Positions 1-10,113 of a DNA stretch of 64,000 nucleotides are shown in pieces (within the stretch, counting starts at the first letter, position 1; the number at the start of each line of letters is the position of its first letter). Below the pieces are notes generated by a model, which searched no databases, was not told the origin of the DNA, and saw nothing but the letters and a program-made list of their open reading frames with translations. The stretch covers positions 124,001 to 188,000 of the forward strand of contig JAOTOM010003843.1 in NCBI GenBank assembly GCA_034440615.1, in the 5' to 3' direction. A program made the position numbers and the translations under genes. The stretch comes from Ashinkailepas kermadecensis (Eukaryota; Arthropoda; Thecostraca; Neolepadidae).

Positions 1-456
1 TGTGATTTTGGACATCTTCGTCCGTCTGTACTTCTTTGAAGTTCGTAGCCGTTTCCGCTTGATTGGGGTCTCACCAAGTGCCTGTGCGGACTGGTCTATG
101 GCATCTACTGTTTGGTCTACATCTGTAGAATCGGTATTTGAAGGTGCTGCCTCTGCTTGGAGAGATCCGTTACTGTCATCGGCCGTCTGAAGCACTGATG
201 TTCCCGGTTCCGCTGGTGGCTGCTGCGGCTCCCGCTGTTCGACTGGATCTGACGGTCTTCTCTTCGAAAGCGCCAGTCGGCAGGAAGTGCATAAGTATTT
301 GCTCCGATCTAAGTCGAGATCCGGGTTTTGTTCGATCCATTTTGTAATCACCGGTCTACAGCCATGTTTTACAGTTTTACCCCTGTGTCGAAGTAAGGGA
401 TCACAGCACTTCGTCCACCTTTCACTTCGCCGCTCGTATCCAGACGCCTTGCCCAT
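1..456 (-). CDS. partial ORF with Cys-rich N-terminus, unknown function
   Basis: Reading the minus strand from an ATG at 456-454, 152 codons are open to the window edge, so the 3' part is missing. I do not recognise the gene. The N-terminal ~60 residues contain paired cysteines (WTKCCDPLLRH near residues 14-24, a single Cys near residue 33, and CTSC near residues 56-59), which suggests a small zinc-binding module. The next ~75 residues are acidic and rich in Ser, Gln and Pro. The last ~20 visible residues are very basic (KRKR, KKYRR), like a nuclear localisation signal. It could be a host nuclear protein exon or the first exon of a transposon-encoded protein. The ATG was chosen because it is the first in the open frame and precedes the Cys module. 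Whether the last visible bases are exonic is uncertain. Confidence 0.5.
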   Translation of the reverse strand, partial: MGKASGYERRSERWTKCCDPLLRHRGKTVKHGCRPVITKWIEQNPDLDLDRSKYLCTSCRLALSKRRPSDPVEQREPQQPPAEPGTSVLQTADDSNGSLQAEAAPSNTDSTDVDQTVDAIDQSAQALGETPIKRKRLRTSKKYRRTKMSKIT

Positions 457-659
457 TTCGACCTCCGACTTCCAGGGAATCACAACAAACACTGAGCATG
501 GCCGACTTTGCCACAGACCACCACCCACACCTCCATTGTGTCGTTATCTTTCTAAAGGCTTATCTACTGTTGTCAATACACGCACCTCCACCTCCCCTCT
601 CACGAGCGGCGCGTGTAATCTCTCCCTCGCCGCCCGTTCCTTATCACGCCGCGAACGCA

Positions 660-1476
660 TGACGCCCCCCCGCAACCGACGTTAGGGTGCAGCATTTTCA
701 TTTCTTGGTCACCGGTCTTCTTGGTCACCGGTGTCGGCCTCACCTGCAAAAGTGCCACAAGTAGTTAGTTGAAAATTACTGGCGTGAATATTCACGTAAG
801 TTGCAATATTGCATGTGTTTAGGCAATACAAACTTCCCAAGGTCATGTTAGTTCATGTGAGGTCATGTCAACCTGAAAATCTGGAAAATAGTTCAGTTTG
901 CCACCAATGACTTGCGCACCAAATTTGACGATAATCGGACGAAGGTAACCAGAGTTATCATCGATGATATGGTAAATAGCCTCGGGGCATGCATCCATTT
1001 GGTCCTATGACAATACTCAAAGGCCGATATCTCAAAAAGTTTTCAAGTCTCCGCCTTTCTCTTTTGCAGGTTCTTAGATAATATCACGACCATTAATATA
1101 GCACAGTTTCGTCGAATTAGGGGCAGGAAAACATATATAAAAATATATTTGTATATTTTGACCTGGTTAGGTCAAAGGTCACGGGGAGGTCACGTACAAC
1201 TTTTGCCATATTTCTGAATGGCCCAGGGCTTCTGCGCACTTTGACACCAATTTCATTCCGCTAAGTTAAATAACACCTGAGATATTTGCAATTTATTGAT
1301 GTCAAGTCGGTAAAAAATCGTGACCTAGGATGACTTCTAGATCTGACCCCAGAGGTCACTCTGGGCTAAAAGTTGGCGTGTGGGGTTCTTTCACTTGGTA
1401 CTACAGGTGTACCAATTTTCATCAAAATCGGAGGGGGTCGGGGAATTTCTTGTGCGATTTGACGTGGAATGACCCC
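660..1476. repeat. non-coding repeat rich in AGGTCA half-sites
   Basis: No protein can be supported here. The stretch contains several GGTCA/TGACC words (for example around 1160-1200 and 1320-1365). In style it resembles the longer non-coding repeats at 10.6-15.8 kb. Its right edge is sharp: at 1476/1477 it abruptly replaces the expected continuation of the CR1-like LINE, as comparison with the other CR1 copy near 63980 shows. It is probably an interspersed repeat that truncated, or was inserted next to, the LINE. Confidence 0.5.
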
Positions 1477-2095
1477 TATACCATTAACCATTTTTGTTGC
1501 CCTCTTTTGTACTCTCTCTAAAAGCCAACAATCTTTCTCATAACTAGGGGACCAAGCTTGGACACAGTATTCCAAATGTGGCCTGACATATGCACAGTAA
1601 AGCTTCCTGATGACCTCCTCACTTTTGTATGACACATTCCTCTGTATTGCCCCAAGCATTCTTAATGCCTTCTTCCTGGCTTCTTTGGTCTGTTCTGATG
1701 CCCCCAATTCTGTGTTCAAAATAACACCTAAGTCCTTCTCCTGCTGAGTCACTTGGCCACCCATCAAGTATGGAGCCGTCATATGCTGCCTATCTACATG
1801 CATGACTTTGCACTTATCAAAATTAAACTTCATTTGCCATTTTTCGGACCACTTCACTAGCTCGTCTAAGTCTTTCTGCAGCAAAACCTGCTCATTGTGC
1901 CCTGTTATTGCCCTAAAGATCTTCAAATCATCCACAAATTTCAAAACCTTACTGCTTAGGCCACATTCAATGCTATTCACATATATAATGCACAATAGTG
2001 GCCCCGGTACCGACCCCTGGTGGACTCCACTGAGAACATTTTGCCATGATGACTTTGTACCATTTAGCATCACTCTCTGCTGTCTATCTGAAAGC
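1477..2095 (-). pseudogene. CR1-like LINE, RT palm/thumb part (3' half of split element)
   Basis: The minus-strand frame encodes the second half of a non-LTR reverse transcriptase: the SSWQNVLSGVHQGSVPGPLL block, the catalytic box as FVDDLKIF (normally FADD, so changed here), then the thumb with LGVILNTEL, VIRKLYCAYVRPHLEY and RVQKRATKMV. This matches the CR1 group of the jockey superfamily. It is the direct continuation of the fragment at 7966-8518, and the two halves were separated by insertion of the LINE at 2096-7965. A second copy of the same family lies at 62715-64000. The ORF runs into unrelated sequence past 1477, so the true 3' end is missing. Confidence 0.88.
2084..2095. repeat. target-site duplication, left copy
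   Basis: CTATCTGAAAG (11 bp, 12 with the following C) is found again at 7966-7977. The undisrupted site in the second CR1 copy (about 63510-63540, opposite orientation) has this sequence only once. Together these show a classical insertion of the intervening LINE. Confidence 0.93.
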
Positions 2096-2148
2096 TTGGT
2101 TTTGTTGGGTTGGGCACTTCGGCCTGCTCAGGCCATTTCGTGCCGTGA
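2096..2148 (-). other. LINE 3' terminal motif shared with local SINEs
   Basis: On the plus strand this end reads TTGGTTTTGTTGGGTTGGGC and then continues as a GC-rich imperfect hairpin around GGCCTGCTCAGGCC. Related sequences with the order TTGGTT..TTGG, GCGCATCGAC, AGGTCAT and GCGCC occur as SINE tails (29147-29200, 54645-54705, 28351-28400) and as solitary pieces. This suggests that the SINEs use the retrotransposition machinery of this LINE group. Confidence 0.5.
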
Positions 2149-2271
2149 GTAGAATGGATGAAAATACTATGTTCTAAAAGTCAATTTACAAGTCCTGAAG
2201 TAAGTTGGTTTTTCGGAGAAAAATGAAAAGGAGATTGATGAGAAAAGGGTGTGTATCTCCTAATAGTGTGG

Positions 2272-5200
2272 TCAAAGAAAAGGGGGTGTTGTGTATACGG
2301 CAGTAGTTGGTAAGTGTTTTTCGATGTTCATGGTATTTTTGGCAGTGTAGGAGAATATGTGAAACGGTAAGATGAGTATTGCATGATGGGCATGAAGGTC
2401 GTAGTGAAGCAGTATATATATATATCGATGGGTGAGAAAAGTGTGACCTATGCGGAGCCGTGATATAACTTTTTCTTCTTGTCTGTTTTTCTGATATGAT
2501 GTGGTCCAGTTTTCGATGACAGGTTTGATGAGACGTAATTGTGTGTGGTTTGTGGTTTCAGTCCATTGTTTGGTCCAAAAATGTGGAATGTTTTGTCGTA
2601 TTGTTGATTTGATGGCGTCAAAATGTGGTGGGATTTCTGTGATGTGTGGTAATTGTAATGATTGTTTGGCGAAATTATCTGCTTTTTCGTTTCCTGGGAT
2701 GCCACAGTGGCTGGGCACCCACAGGAAACGGACCTTCATGCCCATCAGATGAAGTGTTTCAAGTGTGTGATAAATGGAAATATGGCAATGGTGCGAAAAG
2801 GAAAGTGAAGAAAGAGATTGAAGAGCAGATTTCGAGTCGGAACAAATGACGACATGGCGCATGGGGTGACAAATCGAACGGTTGCGGACATAGCGAAGGG
2901 CAGTGAGAATGGCGTGTAATTCGGCAATGAAAATGGAGGTCCCGTTTGGCAAGCGATGTTGTTGTGTGTATGTACCGGAAACAATGGCATTTCCTGTGCA
3001 ATTTGCGTCTTTGGATCCGTCGGTGAAAACAAAAGGAACATGATGATAACGAGAACGAAACTGATGGAATTTTTGTTTGGCGTATTCTGGACAAAGCTGT
3101 GATTTTGGAGTGGTGGTGAGATAGACAATATATCTCTCGGCCATCTGCCACGGTGGTGTAGTTGGTGAAGATAGAGCTGTAATATGTGGAATGTTGTATT
3201 GGAGTTGTGTAGAAAACGTTTTAATGCGTGAAGCTATGGTAAGCCCGGTTCGCTTTTCGGCGGGACCTAAATATTCGTGGTGTAGATTTGGGGGATTTGT
3301 AAAGATGCGTGTGTGAGGTGGTGTTCTCGAAATTGAATTTTTGCGGCATATCGGAGTGTTTGTTCAATTCTTCGGAGACCTAATGGTGGAATTCCTGATT
3401 CGATTTGTAAAGAAGTAATGGGAGACGTGGTCATTGCACCGAGTGCTATGCGAATGAATTTATTTTGTAAGGTGTCCAAAAGCTTCAAAGCGGTGGTACT
3501 GCCACTTGCGTAAACTATGGAGCCATATTCTATGATGGGAAGAACCAAGGATTTGTATAATTGTAATAGCGTGTGACGATCGGATCCGAATGATGAAGAT
3601 GTAATACAGCGAAATAAATTGAGTCTGTGAAAACATTTGGTCTGGATGTGTTTGACGTGCTGGTGCATGGAAAGCTTGCGATCGAAAATAACACCAAGAA
3701 ATTTGAACGAATTTACAAAATGTATATCAGTGTTTCCGAGGTGAAGTGGTGTATCTGGATTTGGGCACGGAATTGATTTGCTGAATATCATTGTGGCAGA
3801 TTTTGGAGCTGAAAATGTGAAACCGTATTTGATGGACCATTGGTGTATCCGGTCAAGTGCGTTTTGTAATCTAATTAAACAATATTCATAATTTTTGCCG
3901 GAACACCAAATCGCACTATCGTCCGCAAACAGCGAGTATGATAGATTGGCAGGCATGTTGTCGAAAATGTCATTAATGATGATGTTGAATAATACTGGTG
4001 AAATACAACTCCCCTGTGGTAATCCGTTCTGTAGAAAACGTGGATCGGAAATCGCTGACCTGCACCGGAGATGAAAATGACGGGAACCGGACACAAATCC
4101 TATCAAATAATGAGCTAAATTTCCTTTGACGCCGAAGTGAAGAAGCTTGGAAATTAATGCCGGTTTGTATACCATATCATACGCTTTACTAATGTCTAAA
4201 AATACTGCAATGGTGTATTCGTGTTTTTTTTTTATAACCAAGGCGTATGTCAGTTTCTAATCGAATGAGATGATCTATTGTACTATGGCCATGACGAAAA
4301 CCGCATTGAATTGGAGATAACAGATGATTTGTTTCTAAGTACCAGGTCAGTCTTTTTACAATCATACGTTCTAAAAGTTTTCCTAGACAACTGGTGAGAG
4401 CGATGGGTCGGAAATTATTGAGGTTGCTGTGGTTTTTGCCGGGTTTTGGAATAGGGATGATGAGGGCTTCCTTCCAGGTTTCGGGGAAAGTATGGCCAGA
4501 CCATAATGCATTAAATGTTTGTAAGATACAATGTTTTGTGTCGTTGGATAAATGTCTAAAAAAGGAATAATGTAAATTGTCGGGACCTATAGAAGTATTA
4601 CCGGCTGAGGAAATTGCAGTATCTAGTTCTGAAACTTGAAACGGGATATTGTATGTTTCAGTGTTGTCCGAATCGAATTGTGCCATATCGGTGTGAAATG
4701 TGTGTTGTGCATTTTGTAGAAATTCCGGTCTGTAGTTGTTGTCAGAGCTATTGTAAGCCATGGTATCCGCTATTGTATTTACTATTGTTTGTGGGTCTGT
4801 AATTGTGGTGTTTTGAATTTTGAGTGCCGGGAGTGATTTAAATGGAGTGCGTCCTGATAATCGGCGAATTAACTGCCAGATTTTGCTTAAAAGTGTTCGT
4901 GAGGTGATTTGTTGTAGATAAAGTGACCATGAACGGCGACGAGCTTCGCGAATGATGCGGCGTGTCTTCGCACGTTCATAATTACGGCTGACTAAATTTT
5001 GTTGGTCGGGATGACGTAAATATTTTATAAATGCTCTCTTTCTTGCGGCTATTGCTCGGGAAACTTCTATCGACCACCAGGGGACTGGTGTTCTTTTTGT
5101 GAAAGGTTTCGTTGGTGGAATGGCGGTGGAAGCTGCTTCGAGAAGTGTTTTGGTAACTTGGTTGATGTTTTCTACGGGAGAAATGTTGGGGTTGTATTGA

Positions 5201-5964
5201 ATATGTGAAAGTTCCTGAAAAGTTGTCCAGTCGGCCTTCGGAATTTTCCAGCGAGGGATAAAACTGGGTGTCGTATCTGCCGCAGTTGAAAATGTGGGTG
5301 TTAATTTAATGGGGTAATGATCGCTGGCATGAATATCAGTGTCTATGGTCCAATCATAATCATTGGCCAGAGTCGGAGAGCATATTGATAGATCAATAGC
5401 TGTTTCTGTGTTATGTCCAAGGTGAAAAAAAGGTTGGTTCTCCGGTGTTCAGTAATACTAAATTATGTCGGTCTAAAATGTGTTCAATGATGCGGCCACG
5501 AGTGTCTGTAAGTGTGCGTGTTCTATCCCACGCTGGGCTATGGGCATTAAAATCGCCAAGTAATATGAAAGGATTCTTGAATTGTGTTATGAGGTTGTCT
5601 AATTGTATCAAAATGTTTGTGTTATCTGTTTGTGGTGGAATATAAATGGAACATACATCCACATTCCTGCCATGCAAACGCAAAGTACACAAGCTACGGC
5701 TTGTAAAGGTGAATTCAGTGTAATTTGTGTATGTGTAAAATCATTGTTGATGTACAGTGCTGTATCGCCACTGCGATGTGGTTCACGGACCTCATCGTGA
5801 CGGTACAGTGAGTAATTTGAAAGATTGAAATTATACGTATCGGTGGGTAAGAACCAGGTTTCCGGAAGAGCGATGAGAATAGGTGTGAGAATACTAAAGA
5901 AAGCTTTCATGTCGGCCCATTTGGATAATAGACTATGGCAATTCCATTGGAGAAATATGGTCAT
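2272..5964 (-). pseudogene. LINE ORF2: endonuclease, reverse transcriptase, RNase H (frameshifted)
   Basis: The polyprotein that nicks DNA and copies the element RNA at the target. It starts at ATG 5964 (MTIFLQWNCHSL, typical start of an APE-type endonuclease). The endonuclease motifs LLGDFNAHSPAW (~5475-5510) and SDHYPI (~5310) are present. RT blocks include FRPIALTSCLGKLLERM (~4360-4410), LDISKAYD (~4190), GLPQGSCISPVLFN and the catalytic FADD (~3915-3925). RNase H has FTDGSK, AELHAI, SDSKSAL and WVPSHCGIPGNEKAD, so all four acidic residues are kept. Breaks: a 2-nt insertion near 5690, an indel in a T-run near 5420, an indel in an A-run near 4225, and one near 3280. Between 5430 and 4190 the frame is continuous although it lacks an ATG. 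The homopolymer breaks could be sequencing errors. Confidence 0.93.
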
Positions 5965-5973
5965 TGGTGCGAA

Positions 5974-7560
5974 TTAATATTTGTTGGCACCTTTCGGTGC
6001 CTGGCGCAGCCACGATTGGAGTTCAGGTGGGTTCGTATGTTGAGTGCGGCCGGCGGTGGTTGGCTCGCTCGAGCCGTCCTGCCGACCAGTGACCTTGGAG
6101 GCCGATTCACGTCGGCCGGCCATTGCCGCTGGGGATGCCCGCCGGCTGGGAGTCGGTCGGGTCACGTGGTCGCCGGCTTGTACCGGGCGCCCCGGGTTCC
6201 GTTGGTGCGCCACCGAAGTGGCTCGCGTTTCCCCGGCAGCCGAATGGCTGCGGGGTTTGGAATTCCTTGTGGAATTTGTTGCCGTTTGTTTGGTCGGAAT
6301 GGTCTGTGTGTTGGGAGCCGGGGTGGTTTGTGTCGGAGTAGTCAGTGGAGTAAGTTTTTTAAGTGGAGCTAAACCTGGAATAATATCTGTTTGCATCGAG
6401 ATGGAAGTAGTGGTGACGCGACGTGTGGGGGGAGCAACGGTGGCCGCCTGAGCGTACGTTTTCGCTGATGGGAAGGTGGCCTCGACAGACCGTCGGGCCT
6501 GGGGGTATGACACCCCGGTCGTGGCCTTCATAGCGCATACCTCCTTCTCCTCGCGCAAAACTGGGCATTGATTGGAAGTGGTGAGGTGATCGGATGTGTT
6601 GCAGCTGAGGCAGTGGGCAGGCTTGGAGCAGGTGGATTCGGGATGAGGTGTTTCTCCGCACTTAGGGCATCGGGCTGGTTGGCGACATGTCTTGCTGCCA
6701 TGGCCGAAGCGCTGACAGTTAAAACAGCGGAGAGGATTAGGAATAAAGACACGGACTTGGAATCGTAGGTATCCAGCGATTAGGGTCTTGGGAAGATTGG
6801 TAGAATTGAAGGTAAGGACATGGAGGCTCGTATCGCGTTTTTGACCGTCTTTAAATGAGGTAATGCGGTGGACGTGGGTCACCCCCTCCGGCCTGAGTTC
6901 CGTCTGGATATCCGCCTCAGTCATGAAGCGGAGCTCCGGCGCGAAGACGGTGCCCTTGGTGGTGTTGCGGTTGGAATGGAGAGTGATGGTGACGGATTTT
7001 CCACAAAATGTGGTGGTGCGGAGGAGGGCTTTGGTTTGGGCTCGGGATTGGGTTTTAATGACCAAGGTTCCGTTGGCAGGGGCTTCAATGTCGGGATTGG
7101 CTAGGGAGCAGATGGCAAGGAGTTGCTTAGTCGGCCAAAAAACGTTGATACGGCGGAAGGAAACGGATTCCTCGACAGGCTTGACTACAATGTAAGAGCT
7201 AGCACTGTCGAGGTAGGGTTCAATGGTTTGGATGGGTTCAGGTTGGGAGGGCGTGGTCTGGTTCGAGCGTGGGTCAGCGGCGTGAAGAGTGATGGTCTGG
7301 TCTGGATTATGAGGCGAGGTCGAGGTCTTGGGACGAGCAGGGTTCGGCGAGGTGCAAAGGGCGTCCATGGCGTCATCAAGGGGAATTGTCCGGCGCGGGT
7401 CATCAATGGTCGAATTCAGTGAGGGAACATCAGAGGCCAAGTCCGTGTTCGTGCGATGGTCGTCGGGTGTGGTCAACGGAGGAAATTCCGAATCAGAGTC
7501 CTGTGGCGAGCTGGGGTCGGTGCCTTTCTTCCTCTTTTTCCCCATCACGGGGAAAAACAC
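5974..7560 (-). CDS. LINE ORF1, Gag-like nucleic-acid chaperone with zinc knuckles
   Basis: An intact 528-codon frame encoding the RNA-binding protein that packages element RNA. The N-terminal ~125 residues are Ser/Thr/Pro/Asp-rich and start MFFPVMGKKRKKG. A central globular region follows (about residues 125-270; typical of RRM-like ORF1 folds, not proven). Then come three Cys/His motifs, including CFNCQRFGHGSKTC and CPKCGETPHPESTC (both C-X2-C-X4-H-X4-C) and CLSC..H..C. The C-terminal ~190 residues are Thr/Ala/Pro/Arg-rich and end near ORF2. A second ATG lies six codons in (MGKKRKK), so the true start may be there. The frame ends 9 nt before ORF2, which suggests reinitiation or coupled translation of ORF2. 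Confidence 0.9.
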   Translation of the reverse strand: MFFPVMGKKRKKGTDPSSPQDSDSEFPPLTTPDDHRTNTDLASDVPSLNSTIDDPRRTIPLDDAMDALCTSPNPARPKTSTSPHNPDQTITLHAADPRSNQTTPSQPEPIQTIEPYLDSASSYIVVKPVEESVSFRRINVFWPTKQLLAICSLANPDIEAPANGTLVIKTQSRAQTKALLRTTTFCGKSVTITLHSNRNTTKGTVFAPELRFMTEADIQTELRPEGVTHVHRITSFKDGQKRDTSLHVLTFNSTNLPKTLIAGYLRFQVRVFIPNPLRCFNCQRFGHGSKTCRQPARCPKCGETPHPESTCSKPAHCLSCNTSDHLTTSNQCPVLREEKEVCAMKATTGVSYPQARRSVEATFPSAKTYAQAATVAPPTRRVTTTSISMQTDIIPGLAPLKKLTPLTTPTQTTPAPNTQTIPTKQTATNSTRNSKPRSHSAAGETRATSVAHQRNPGRPVQAGDHVTRPTPSRRASPAAMAGRRESASKVTGRQDGSSEPTTAGRTQHTNPPELQSWLRQAPKGANKY

Positions 7561-7965
7561 CCTACCAAACGAAATCTAAATAAACACGCAGAACAAAGGG
7601 AACGAAAATACGACGATGACGAAAACGGTTGGGGTGACGGGTGTCACCCGACTAGAAAAGAAATGAGAAAAGAGCGACGGGTGTCGCCCCACGAAAATGA
7701 AAAATAGGAAACTGCAATAACAAGCAGTGAAAAAGCAGCGAAGTGATCAGCGGGCTCTGGACCAACCTATAGACGAGTTGAAGGTGTAGGGTGGTCTAGA
7801 AGTTAGTGGTGAAGAGTAGCAAGAAGTCGGAAGTGAAGATGTTGAGTTGATGGTAGGCTGGTCTTGCGAGATACGTCCACTATAGCTGTTAGCACGACAC
7901 ACCACGAGCAACGAGCGACGACTTGATGGCGCGAGAGTCAACCGGCAACTGGGTGGGGGTGTGTG
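7561..7965 (-). promoter_or_regulatory. LINE 5' leader, presumed internal promoter
   Basis: The stretch between the upstream target-site duplication and ORF1. It has no ORF of its own. LINEs of this group carry an internal promoter at the 5' end, so one is expected here, but no specific promoter element was identified. The first element bases, read on the minus strand, are CACACACCCCCACCC. Confidence 0.4.
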
Positions 7966-7977
7966 CTATCTGAAAGC
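7966..7977. repeat. target-site duplication, right copy
   Basis: Second copy of CTATCTGAAAGC, 12 bp with the shared C. It lies in the CR1 codons for the LWLSD segment of the reverse transcriptase. Confidence 0.93.
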
Positions 7978-8518
7978 CACAACTCTATCCATTTTAGGAT
8001 GCTACCTGCAATACCGTGGACCTGAAGCTGCATCATTAACCGTTTATGGGGTACCTTGTCAAAGGCCTTACTAAAGTCAAGATATGCTACATCAACCTGA
8101 TTTCCCTGATCAAATTGTTCTGTAGCAAAATTCAAAAAGTCCAAGAGATTTGTGAGACACGATCGCCCTTTTCTAAACCCATGTTGAGTATCTTGAATCA
8201 ATCTGTTTCCTTCCAGAAAACTAACTATTCTATCCTTGATAATTGATTCGAGTACCTTGCAGACTAGGGATGTGAGGCTTACTGGCCTATAGTTTTCAAC
8301 TTTCCCTCTTTCTCCTTTCTTGAAAATAGGAACTACATTTGCCCTTTTCCAATCTGTTGGAATTTCATTTTGTGAAACTGATCTACAAAATATTATACTA
8401 AGTGGAATTGCCACTTCCTTTTCAGCTTCCCGCAATACCCTAGCATAAATTCCATCAGGTCCTGCTGCCTTGTTTGGCTTTATTTTTATGATATAATTGA
8501 AAACAACATCACTATCAA
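7966..8518 (-). pseudogene. CR1-like LINE, RT fingers/palm part (5' half of split element)
   Basis: The minus-strand frame carries the N-terminal RT blocks: KPNKAAGPDGI, WKRANVVPIFKKGERGKVE, NYRPVSLTSLVCKVLE, QHGFRKGRSCLTNLL and VAYLDFSKAFDKVPH. It is broken at LKWIELWLSD by the insertion of the LINE at 2096-7965 and resumes at 2095. At 8518 the homology to the other CR1 copy (62985-63000) stops abruptly inside the inter-domain linker and piggyBac sequence begins. The element is therefore 5'-truncated, as most CR1 copies are. The two halves together give an almost uninterrupted RT frame. Confidence 0.9.
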
Positions 8519-8521
8519 CTA

Positions 8522-10113
8522 CCACTCGGCTGTGGGCTGCGCTTCACAGAATATGTGGTAGCCGTTGAGGCCTGCCACGGCCACCAGGTACATCACACCC
8601 GCGTTGGCCACCGTTGTGTCGGGCCGAGGCACATGGTGCCGGCCAAGATTGCGTCGCATGTGTCGACGCCCCCTTTCGTGCTGTTGTAATACAGCACAAT
8701 TTCTGGCTTGCTGTTCTTCCTGTCGACCAACGGCTGCCGATGCTTCGTGGAAGCCACCAGGACGACCTTGCCAGCTCTGGGACAATGAGATGCGAGTTGC
8801 ACTCCGTTCCGATGCACGATCATCGTGCTGTTGGGCTGGCAGCCGGCAGCTGACTTCAGCTCCTGGGGCAGAAGCTGCCGGTTGGTCCGCAGGGTGCCGA
8901 CTACCGACAGCTTGAGGTCGTCGCGCAGCGTCTCCATCACATCGATGGAGGTATAATAGCGGTCCATAGTCACGTTGCGCCCGGTGCCGGCCAAATCACA
9001 CACCATGTGACGCACCAGTGCCGGCACCGACGATATCTGGATGTTGGGCGGCGCGAGATCCGGGCGGGCGGGTCGTCCAGCATAGGGCCATATTTTCCAG
9101 ATATATCTGGTGTTTGCATCGGCCACAGCACGTATCAGAATGCCGTACCGGTCGGTCAGGCTTGGAGGGCATGCACACCCGGATTCCGCACCGTCCACGG
9201 AACTTTACCAGAGTTTCGTCCAGTGTGACGCACTCGCTGGGTGAGTAGTTGCGCCGCAGGTTCGCATCTACTTCCTGAAACACCTCCCGAGCCAAACAGA
9301 ATCTATCGGCCATGCATCGCTCAGCCCGTGTTTCAGGGTCGTCCAGTGTGATGGCTGACATCAGCCGCGCGTACCTGAAGTAGGAAATGGCGGCGTTGAA
9401 CTCCGGCGGAGCGCACGGGCCGATGACCAGCTCTCGTGCCGGCTCCTTGGGAAGCGTGCCGCGCAGTACCGCCAGGCCGATGAATGCTGTCATCTCGGCT
9501 ATATCTGTCGGCTTGACGAGATGAGAGCTCTTCTCATTCTGAGGCTGCTGTCGGCGAAGCATGTCTAGCTTTTTGTTGGTGTGACGCACCACATTTTCTA
9601 TGACTTGGGGCGAGGCAAAGAGTTCGAAGGCTTCGACTTCCTTTGTCACCGCTTTCGCTTCACGGCTCTTCAGCCCGGGTTGCTGTGTTTGGAGGTTGGC
9701 TGCATCGCGACGCCGGCGGGCTGGCCCGGGCTGAGTTGTCCACCCGGAAGGAGCATCGCCGCGCCTGTGGACCACATAGGTGGCAGGTGCCTGCTCGAAT
9801 TCCTGGAGATCAGCCTCGTCCAGCTTCCGTTGCGATTTTGTCAGCTCGCGCTGGGCCCTTCTCGGCGTAGTTGACGGCTGTGGCGGCGGAGACGGCGGCA
9901 GCGACGGCGGCAGCGGCGGCGGCGGTGAAGAGATGACGGCGAGGGTGACGGCCGTGGGGGCGGGAGCGATGCTTCACCTTCCTCTTCGTTGTTGGACAGC
10001 GCTTCCACATGGTCCGACTCCGACTCTGTCCCGTCTTCGCACTCCGAGCCGCTGCTCGAGTCTGCCATGAGGCGCACTATCTCTTCGCGCGTCAGGCGGC
10101 GCGCGTGAGACAT
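8522..10113 (-). pseudogene. piggyBac-like transposase relic
   Basis: A cut-and-paste transposase of the piggyBac superfamily (DDE_Tnp_1_7 type), minus strand. The start is MSHARRLTREE at 10113, followed by an acidic Ser/Glu stretch. The core runs from ~9700 with MTAFIGLAVLRGTLPKE, and the three catalytic aspartates of the family are visible: TLDETLVKFRGR (~9215-9240), TMDRYYTSIDV (~8955) and KGGVDTCDAI (~8665). The C-terminus (VMYLVAVAGLNGYHIF) matches the usual RWPLRV..AGINAY end. Frames change at ~9800, ~9190 and ~8640, so no full protein is made. TTAA ends with inverted repeats were not found; the downstream end abuts CR1. Confidence 0.88.

Larger units (their letters stand above)
2096..7965 (-). 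mobile_element. near full-length LINE (I/jockey group) with ORF1 Gag-like, EN-RT-RNase H ORF2
   Basis: A 5.87-kb non-LTR retrotransposon in minus orientation, bounded by a perfect 11-12 bp target-site duplication. From its 5' end: a ~400-bp leader (7561-7965), ORF1 with zinc knuckles (7560-5974), a 9-nt gap, then ORF2 with endonuclease, reverse transcriptase and RNase H (5964-2272), and a 3' UTR of ~175 bp ending in an A/C-rich CAACAAAACCAA instead of poly(A). An RNase H domain with this layout fits the I group of the jockey/I superfamily better than jockey itself; exact clade uncertain. ORF1 is intact. ORF2 has four frameshifts, two of them in homopolymer runs. The insertion looks fairly young. 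The last ~50 bp resemble the tails of the SINEs in this window. Confidence 0.93.
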
